From CAYJXJ01 sp964374095 (GTDB taxonomy: Bacteria > Elusimicrobiota > Elusimicrobia > UBA1565 > UBA9628): a stretch of DNA of 15,643 nucleotides. The notes beneath the pieces were generated by a model. That model did no database searches. It was given only the letters and a program-made list of their open reading frames with translations, and was not told the origin of the DNA. Made by a program: the position numbers and the translations under genes. This document shows positions 8,288 to 13,314 of the stretch, piece by piece. The stretch is from the NCBI GenBank assembly GCA_964374095.1, contig CAYJXJ010000108.1:1-15643 (forward strand), read 5' to 3'. The first letter of the stretch is position 1. The number at the start of each line of letters is the position of its first letter.

Positions 8288-9558
8288 GCAACGGAATGGC
8301 ACGCGCTGTTGTTCTTGGGTTCGGCCTCTTTGCGCTCGCGGTTGCCTCGGAGGTGGCCGCCGTTGAGGTGATTCCTGTCTATCGCGGCCACCTCCTCGGC
8401 GGCCAGTACTTCATCAAGGGACGGAATGCCTCCTTGAGCGGCAACGCCGCCCTGCTCGCGGCGCCGGTGCTCGAGTTCAACGAGCGGTGGTCGGCGATCC
8501 CGATGTTCGCGGGCAACTACAACGGCACCAAGGGCATCGGCGACGGGGTCGGGGCCCTGACCCTTTTCCAGCAGTCCATGGACCACCGGGTCTCGTTCAC
8601 GGGCATCTACAGCGTCCCGTCGACGAACTGGAAGGCCAAGGCCTCGACCCACTATAAGCGCTATTTCCTCAAGGAAACGATCGACGAGACCTGGGGCAAG
8701 GGCCTCTTCGACTACGACAAGATCGGCCTCGGCCTGGAGGCCGAAAACACCTACAAGGACCCGTTCTCCTACCGGATCGGCTTCGACGTGTTCCGCATCG
8801 CTTTCCCCAATTACGAGTCCCTGGAATCCAAGTCCGGCGTGGACCCCACCGGCAACCCCCTCAATCGGGAATTGGCCTCGAAAGACGTGCTCGACACCAT
8901 GAACTTCCAACTGACCGCCTCGGCAAGCCGCCCCTTTCCTTATGATGACCCCGTGGTGAGCGTGAGCGGCTCGGTCTCCACGCTGTATCAAAATTACGAG
9001 GACCAGCGCCTCGTGACCAATACCGGCCAATTCCAGACGACCAAGCCCTATGGCCGCCAGGACTTCCTGACCACCGCCTCTTTCAACGTGGGCTACCCGC
9101 GGGAGTTCAGGCTGTCCGGCCTCCCGTACCGCCTGAGCACCGCGTTCACCGTCAACGGCGCCTTCAACGGCTCCAACCAGAACACCTTCGACGCCGCCGG
9201 CCCCCGCTTCATCTACGACGCCTACAGCTACTACTCCTACGGTTTCGGTCCCAGCGCCTCCCTTTCCTGGGGAAACCCCAAGCGCCCGACCGCCATGAGC
9301 CTCTCCTTCCTTTATACGCGCCTGCAGTACACGGGCCGGCTGGCCCAGGACTCCACGGGCAAATACCTCACCGACGAACACCAGTTCCAGGACCGCTGGA
9401 TCGCCGGCCTCGGTTCGTCCTACCCCATCCTCCCCAACTTCAACCTGGTGGGCCGCGCCAACTTCCTCTGGCAGAATTCCAACCATGCCTTCGAAAAGAC
9501 CTATCTCTACACCTACCGCACCGCCAATTATATGATGGGGTTCACCTATGAGTACTAA
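8284..9558 (+). CDS. Predicted outer-membrane beta-barrel protein
   Basis: No named family is recognised. The 424 residues begin with a signal peptide (GMARAVVLGFGLFALAVASEVAA). After it comes a long series of short alternating hydrophobic/polar strands rich in Tyr, Phe, Gly and Asn, such as YSYYSYGFGPSASLSWG. The last segment is a strand ending in an aromatic residue (ANYMMGFTYEY), the usual targeting signal of outer-membrane barrels. It may serve as a porin or as an envelope partner of the upstream FecR protein; neither can be shown. GTG at 8284 overlaps the upstream TGA (GTGA). ATG at 8296 is an alternative that keeps the signal peptide. The reading frame continues upstream inside the FecR gene without a better start. 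Its 3' end overlaps the next gene by 11 nt. Confidence 0.75.
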   Translation: MSNGMARAVVLGFGLFALAVASEVAAVEVIPVYRGHLLGGQYFIKGRNASLSGNAALLAAPVLEFNERWSAIPMFAGNYNGTKGIGDGVGALTLFQQSMDHRVSFTGIYSVPSTNWKAKASTHYKRYFLKETIDETWGKGLFDYDKIGLGLEAENTYKDPFSYRIGFDVFRIAFPNYESLESKSGVDPTGNPLNRELASKDVLDTMNFQLTASASRPFPYDDPVVSVSGSVSTLYQNYEDQRLVTNTGQFQTTKPYGRQDFLTTASFNVGYPREFRLSGLPYRLSTAFTVNGAFNGSNQNTFDAAGPRFIYDAYSYYSYGFGPSASLSWGNPKRPTAMSLSFLYTRLQYTGRLAQDSTGKYLTDEHQFQDRWIAGLGSSYPILPNFNLVGRANFLWQNSNHAFEKTYLYTYRTANYMMGFTYEY

Positions 9559-10033
9559 GCCCGCCTTCGACGAGTCTCTCTACGACGGGAATACCATGAT
9601 CCCCATGGGAACGCGGGAGCTGGTGTGGCTGGAGTTGGCCCTCAAGAAGCTCGGTTTTTTCTCGCAGATGCGATTCAAGGACCTCGCCGAGATCCTCCCG
9701 CACATGAGTTTGGTCAATCTCCCCAAGGGGCACGCCGTCTGCCGCGAGGGGGATAAAGGCGACAGCTTTTACCTCATTTACAGGGGCGAGGTGGAGGTTA
9801 CCAAGAAGGGCTGGGAAAGGCCCGTCGCCAAGCTCGGCCCCGGTGAGTTCTTCGGGGAGATGGCCCTGCTCTTCGGCGAGCCCCGCAGCGCGACCGTGAC
9901 GGCTCTTAAGGAAGGCCAGGCCTTCGTCCTGCGCCAGGCCGATTTCGACCGGATCTTGAAGCACAACGCCACGGTCGCCAAGCGCATCCGCCAGGTGGCG
10001 GAGGAGCGGCGCAAGGAGTTGGCGCGGCAATGA
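9548..10033 (+). CDS. Cyclic-nucleotide-binding domain protein (CRP-like sensor without DNA-binding domain)
   Basis: This is a cytoplasmic protein of 161 residues that is mostly one cNMP-binding domain (about 40-140). The phosphate-binding cassette is intact: FGEMALLFGEPRSATV at 102-117. E104 would contact the ribose, and R113 with S114/A115 the cyclic phosphate. This resembles the cassette of cAMP/cGMP-dependent protein kinases, so ligand binding is plausible. There is no helix-turn-helix, channel or kinase domain; a short charged helix (about 140-161) ends the protein. The ATG lies inside the end of the barrel gene (11-nt overlap), so expression is coupled to it. It may sense a nucleotide for the envelope operon or bind a partner protein; that is inference. 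Confidence 0.88.
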   Translation: MSTKPAFDESLYDGNTMIPMGTRELVWLELALKKLGFFSQMRFKDLAEILPHMSLVNLPKGHAVCREGDKGDSFYLIYRGEVEVTKKGWERPVAKLGPGEFFGEMALLFGEPRSATVTALKEGQAFVLRQADFDRILKHNATVAKRIRQVAEERRKELARQ

Positions 10034-10036
10034 GCA

Positions 10037-10054
10037 ACTGTACGCGCGTACGGT
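10037..10054. repeat. Palindrome after the cNMP-binding gene
   Basis: GTACGCGCGTAC at 10040-10051 is a perfect 12-bp palindrome. It lies inside an 18-bp near-palindrome (one mismatched pair), starting 4 nt after the cNMP-binding gene's stop. It could be a dimeric operator or a small mRNA hairpin. No T-run follows. Confidence 0.45.
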
Positions 10055-10066
10055 CGGCGGGGCGGG

Positions 10067-10095
10067 AAAACGCAAGGCCCCGGTTTCCCGGGGCC
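10067..10095 (-). terminator. Intrinsic terminator of the left small RNA (and of tRNA-Glu read-through)
   Basis: On the minus strand an 8-bp stem GGCCCCGG/CCGGGGCC (10076-10095) with a GAAA tetraloop is followed by TTGCGTTTT. The T-tract is interrupted but strand-specific; on the plus strand no T-run follows. Confidence 0.6.
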
Positions 10096-10097
10096 CT

Positions 10098-10126
10098 GGG
10101 TAGTTCTACGGCAACCTCGCCTCTCG
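10098..10126 (+). repeat. Inverted, degenerate copy of the tRNA-Glu 5' half
   Basis: On the plus strand GGGTAGTT (10098-10105), a 9-nt gap and CCTCGCCTCTC (10115-10125) repeat two blocks of the minus-strand tRNA-Glu. In the tRNA these blocks are separated by 12 nt and run from the acceptor/D-stem junction to the anticodon loop. The 3' anticodon strand and T arm are not recognisable, so this is not a functional tRNA. It makes the DNA here an interrupted inverted repeat with the real tRNA gene. Confidence 0.65.
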
Positions 10127-10131
10127 ACACA

Positions 10132-10160
10132 AGCTTAACAGGACCGGGGATTCCTGTCAA
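10132..10160 (-). promoter_or_regulatory. Sigma-70 promoter of the left small RNA
   Basis: On the minus strand a perfect TTGACA (10160-10155) is followed after 17 nt by TAAGCT (10137-10132). The -35 begins about 15 nt past the tRNA-Glu 3' end, and the promoter points away from the tRNA, so it does not drive the tRNA itself. Confidence 0.6.
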
Positions 10161-10175
10161 GGCCTCCCTCGGACG

Positions 10176-10246
10176 CTGCGGGGGCGGGGATCGAACCCGC
10201 ATCCATCGCTTGAGAGGCGAGGGTTTTACCTTTAAACTACCCCGCA
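10176..10246 (-). tRNA. tRNA-Glu (anticodon CUC)
   Basis: The cloverleaf folds cleanly. The acceptor is TGCGGGG with CCCCGCA (7 bp), and the D stem is GTTT/AAAC with the loop AAAGGTA. The anticodon loop is CTCTCAA, anticodon CUC for GAG codons. The variable loop is short (4 nt), and the T arm is GCGGG-TTCGATC-CCCGC. The discriminator is G (10176) and the 3' CCA is not encoded. The top pair of the anticodon stem (C27-U43) is mismatched. GAG is the main glutamate codon in the neighbouring genes. A possible -10 (TATACG, 10262-10257) lies 10 nt upstream but has no convincing -35. Confidence 0.9.
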
Positions 10247-10276
10247 GGTCCTCCCCCGTATACGATCGACCCCCCC

Positions 10277-10317
10277 AAAAAGTTCCCGTCCCTTTCCACC
10301 ATTACTGGAAGGGACGG
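10277..10317 (-). terminator. Possible minus-strand terminator upstream of tRNA-Glu
   Basis: An 11-bp stem, CCGTCCCTTCC with GGAAAGGGACGG (one bulged A), encloses a 9-nt loop. On the minus strand it is followed by GAAC and five T (10281-10277). It would stop antisense transcription coming out of the surface-protein gene before the tRNA. The 4-nt gap before the T-run weakens the call. Confidence 0.42.
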
Positions 10318-10362
10318 CACCTTCCCGGATATTGGAATGGTGCCGGAATCTTCGGGCTTGGA

Positions 10363-13275
10363 TTGGCGCTGCTGTTCTCCGCGGCTTCAGCCTGGAGCGC
10401 GCCCAACCTGCTGACCTACCAGGGCCGCCTGCAGGAGTCGGGCGCGCTGGTCACCGGCAACCGCAGCGTTGAGATCGTGCTCTGCGACCTGGTCACCGGC
10501 GGCTCGGACGGCATCAACTGCCACTTGAGCGGGGCGCAGGGCGTGGCGGTCAGCAACGGGGTATTTCGCACCACCTTCACCTTGCCCTCCCCCGTGAACC
10601 TGGACGTCGGCAATTGGTTCCTCGAGGTGCGCGTCGGCGGCACGGCGCTCTCTCCGCGCGAGCGGCTGACCTCCTCGCCATACGCCCTCCACTCGACCAC
10701 CGCGACCGGGGTCGCGGCCGCGGGGGTTAGGCCCGGGGTGCTCGGGACCGGCATCCATTTCGCGGACAATATGGGCGTCGGGACAACAAGCCCCGGCTCG
10801 CGCTTACATATAGATGATAGCCAAGGCGCCGCCTCCACGACTCCGATGGTGATCCTAAATAACAGCGCGGCCTCTGGTCAGAACATCTTGGATTTCCGGG
10901 ATCAAGGCACGACGCTCGGGAGGATCCGGGCGGCAGGCGGGGGATCGTTCTTCGTCGAGAGCCAGGGTGCAGCTGACCTTCGCATGATGACCGGAGGGTC
11001 TGTCAGGATGACTCTCAAGAGTGGCGGTTCCTTGGGGATCGGGGACGGCTTCATCAGTCCTTCATCGCGCCTGCACATCCAGGACGGGGACATCCGCATC
11101 TCCACGACCTCCGGCAGCCGCGGCATCATCTTCCAGGACGGGACGACGCAGAACACGGCGGCCGCGGGACCAAGCGGCTGGGCCAAGAGCGGCGCGGTCG
11201 TGTCGCTGGTCAACGGCGCGGACAATGTCGTTGTGCAGTCGACGCTCACCGTGCAGGGCAACGCCTTCTCGGTGGGTGGGTCGACCCTCGTTGTCACCGC
11301 GGGCAGAATGGGGATCGGAACAACGAGTCCTGCGGCGCGCTTGTCGCTTTCAGGGGGAAGGCTCCAGATCACCGGGGCTGACAGCGTCCCGACCAGCGGC
11401 ACCAACGCCCTTGAGCTTGGCGGGGATGTGGGCGGAGCCACCAGCCTATTGCTTTCCTACAACCGCGACCTCTCAGCGTACGGCAATCTCCGGTATGACG
11501 CGAACACGCATTTGTTCCAGCTGAATAGCGGAGATTTCATGCGTATGACCACCGGTCCTAGGTCTATTCTGGTGGGCGATACACCCGGAATGTCGGTTGG
11601 GAATGCTGTGCTTCATGTCCACTGGGATGGAACCGGTGGAGATCCGGCTCGTCTTCTTAAACTTTCCACCGGACCGGCAAGCGCCGCGGTGGCCCAACTG
11701 GTGGTTTCTACGAGCGGCCGAGTCGGCATCGGGGTATTTTCTCCCACCCACAGGCTCCAGGTAAGGGGCGACGGTACAACCTCGCAGTCGTACTTCCGGA
11801 TCGAGGATTCCAATGCCTCTCCCCGTTGGCTGGTCGGCAGCGACGTCAGCGGCAACGCCTTCACCCAGATGATGACGGGCGGGGCTCTGTCCAATGTCGT
11901 GATCCATACCGGCGGCGATTCGTACTTGAACGGCGGCAACGTGGGCATCGGAACCGTGAGCCCGGGCACGAAGCTTGACGTGGCGGGCGACGCCCAGTTC
12001 GGCTCCGGCGCGGCCAAGAGCACCTTCACGGCGACCGGCGCGCTCAATCTGGTTGGCGGCAGCAACGCCTTGGTGGTGGGGCTCTCGACCTTCGTGGTCA
12101 CCTCCGGCCGGGTCGGCATCGGCCTCACCAATCCGGGCAACGGCCTCAGCGGGGCCTTCACCGGGGGCCTCCACATCCGGGATAGCGGCGACAACCCCGG
12201 CATCGTGATCGAGCACACGGGCTCCGCCTTCTCGCGCTGGTACCTGCACGCCCACGGTCCCATCGGCGGCAACTCCTTCGCCATCCGCGACGACGACCTG
12301 GACCAGGAGCCGTTCTACATAGACGACCAGGGCCGCATCGGCATCCAGACCACCTCTCCCGCGGCCACTCTCACCGTGGCGGGAGGGGTGCGGGTCACGA
12401 CCCTAAACGTTACCGGGGCGGGCCTCACCGGCGGCGCGACGGCCTTCTGGGTCGTGGGCGGCACTTTCGTGGTGCGCAATGACGGCCGCATCGGCATCGG
12501 CACGACCTTTCCCCAGGCGCGGCTGGAGATCAAGGGCGCGCCCGGCGGGGCCGACACCGACAACGGCATCCTCTTGGAGGGAGGCGGCGCCATCAATTGG
12601 ATGACCAACTCCGGGCCGAGCATCAAGGCCGACGGCGTGGGCATCTTCCTATCGGCGTCGGACCCCATCGAGATGTTGATCCGGCCCAACGGCGACGTGG
12701 GCATCGGCCGCAACGACACCGATCCCTTCCCGGGCGCGCGCTTGCACGTCTCGAGTGCCAACGCCACGGCCACGCAGAACGTGCTCATCGTCTCCAGCGG
12801 CACCGGTGCGGGGGATGCTCTCCTCATCGTCAAGGGCGGAGGCGAGGTCAGCGTGAACGGGGGCCTCGCCGTGAAGTCTACGGCCGTCCTCGACGGCGGC
12901 AACCTGGTGTCGGCCGTGTCGAACGCCAACGTCAACGTCCTGCGAGTCCTTCGCAACGGCCATATCGAGACGGGCAACGGCAGCACGACCCTCCCGACGC
13001 TGGGCCCCGGGTGCGGCTCGATCGCCAGCGTTAACGGCAACGACTCGGTAGGGACGATCAATATCGCTGGAGGGGGGACTCTGACCAACTGCCCGGTTGT
13101 CTTCAACTCGCCGTGGCCCGCGGGCAAGCTCCCGACATGCGTCGTCGTCAAGGCGGCCGCCCCCAACGGCCCGCTCACCGCCGACGTGACAACGAGTTCG
13201 GTGACCTTTCGCCAGACCGGCGCCTTTTTGGCCGGGGAGAAACTCCACTACATCTGCCTGGGGCACGGACTATGA
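10363..13275 (+). CDS. Tail-fibre-like secreted surface protein 1
   Basis: This is a large exported repeat protein of about 970 residues. After a signal-peptide-like core (GLGLALLFSAASAWSA) comes a head domain of 96 residues beginning PNLLTYQGRLQESG and ending SPRERLTSSPYAL, a type common at the start of bacterial surface proteins. About nine copies of a tail-fibre-like unit follow, with a core such as GRMGIGTTSPAARLSLSG, spaced irregularly. The C-terminal domain (CGSIASVNGNDSVGTI...LHYICLGHGL) resembles a compact beta domain seen at the ends of such fibres. No ATG or GTG is available in frame near the signal peptide, so TTG at 10363 is the only usual start downstream of the tRNA. The frame stays open further upstream, but that stretch is antisense to tRNA-Glu. 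No phage structural genes are nearby, so adhesion or an envelope role is more likely than a virion tail. Confidence 0.72.
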   Translation: MALLFSAASAWSAPNLLTYQGRLQESGALVTGNRSVEIVLCDLVTGGSDGINCHLSGAQGVAVSNGVFRTTFTLPSPVNLDVGNWFLEVRVGGTALSPRERLTSSPYALHSTTATGVAAAGVRPGVLGTGIHFADNMGVGTTSPGSRLHIDDSQGAASTTPMVILNNSAASGQNILDFRDQGTTLGRIRAAGGGSFFVESQGAADLRMMTGGSVRMTLKSGGSLGIGDGFISPSSRLHIQDGDIRISTTSGSRGIIFQDGTTQNTAAAGPSGWAKSGAVVSLVNGADNVVVQSTLTVQGNAFSVGGSTLVVTAGRMGIGTTSPAARLSLSGGRLQITGADSVPTSGTNALELGGDVGGATSLLLSYNRDLSAYGNLRYDANTHLFQLNSGDFMRMTTGPRSILVGDTPGMSVGNAVLHVHWDGTGGDPARLLKLSTGPASAAVAQLVVSTSGRVGIGVFSPTHRLQVRGDGTTSQSYFRIEDSNASPRWLVGSDVSGNAFTQMMTGGALSNVVIHTGGDSYLNGGNVGIGTVSPGTKLDVAGDAQFGSGAAKSTFTATGALNLVGGSNALVVGLSTFVVTSGRVGIGLTNPGNGLSGAFTGGLHIRDSGDNPGIVIEHTGSAFSRWYLHAHGPIGGNSFAIRDDDLDQEPFYIDDQGRIGIQTTSPAATLTVAGGVRVTTLNVTGAGLTGGATAFWVVGGTFVVRNDGRIGIGTTFPQARLEIKGAPGGADTDNGILLEGGGAINWMTNSGPSIKADGVGIFLSASDPIEMLIRPNGDVGIGRNDTDPFPGARLHVSSANATATQNVLIVSSGTGAGDALLIVKGGGEVSVNGGLAVKSTAVLDGGNLVSAVSNANVNVLRVLRNGHIETGNGSTTLPTLGPGCGSIASVNGNDSVGTINIAGGGTLTNCPVVFNSPWPAGKLPTCVVVKAAAPNGPLTADVTTSSVTFRQTGAFLAGEKLHYICLGHGL
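10402..10689 (+). repeat. Head-domain duplication, copy 1
   Basis: These 288 bp match 13393-13680 without gaps. The encoded 96-residue domains differ at only 9 positions, all conservative or near-conservative (V/I, E/D, S/T, N/D and similar). Many third-codon positions also agree. Confidence 0.9.
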
Positions 13276-13314
13276 ATGCTTGGGGATTTTTTCATTTGAG
13301 GGATTGGAGACCAT

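Larger units (their letters stand above)
10066..10126 (-). ncRNA. Predicted small anti-tRNA RNA (left locus)
   Basis: A TTGACA-N17-TAAGCT promoter predicts a start near 10126. A GC-rich hairpin followed by TTGCGTTTT predicts an end near 10067, giving an RNA of about 60 nt with no start codon for a plausible protein. Its first 29 nt are almost entirely complementary to the 5' half of tRNA-Glu(CUC), which is encoded 50 nt upstream on the same strand. GAGAGGCGAGG (10125-10115) pairs perfectly with tRNA bases that include the anticodon CUC. TTGCC can pair with the D-loop GGTAA using one G-U. AACTACCC (10105-10098) pairs perfectly with the D-stem side. The rest of the RNA is the terminator. Seen: promoter, complementarity and terminator. 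Inferred: that it is transcribed and acts on the tRNA. A decayed inverted tRNA duplication is the simpler alternative. Confidence 0.45.

Noticed and set aside
10115..10240. Integron attC site around GCTTAAC (10133-10139)
   Set aside because: The R''-like heptamer has no GTTRRRY partner at the right distance and there is no integrase or cassette gene.
10030..10362. Extension of surface protein 1 upstream to 10030
   Set aside because: The open frame passes through the antisense of a complete tRNA-Glu and the small-RNA locus, and encodes no signal peptide at its start.
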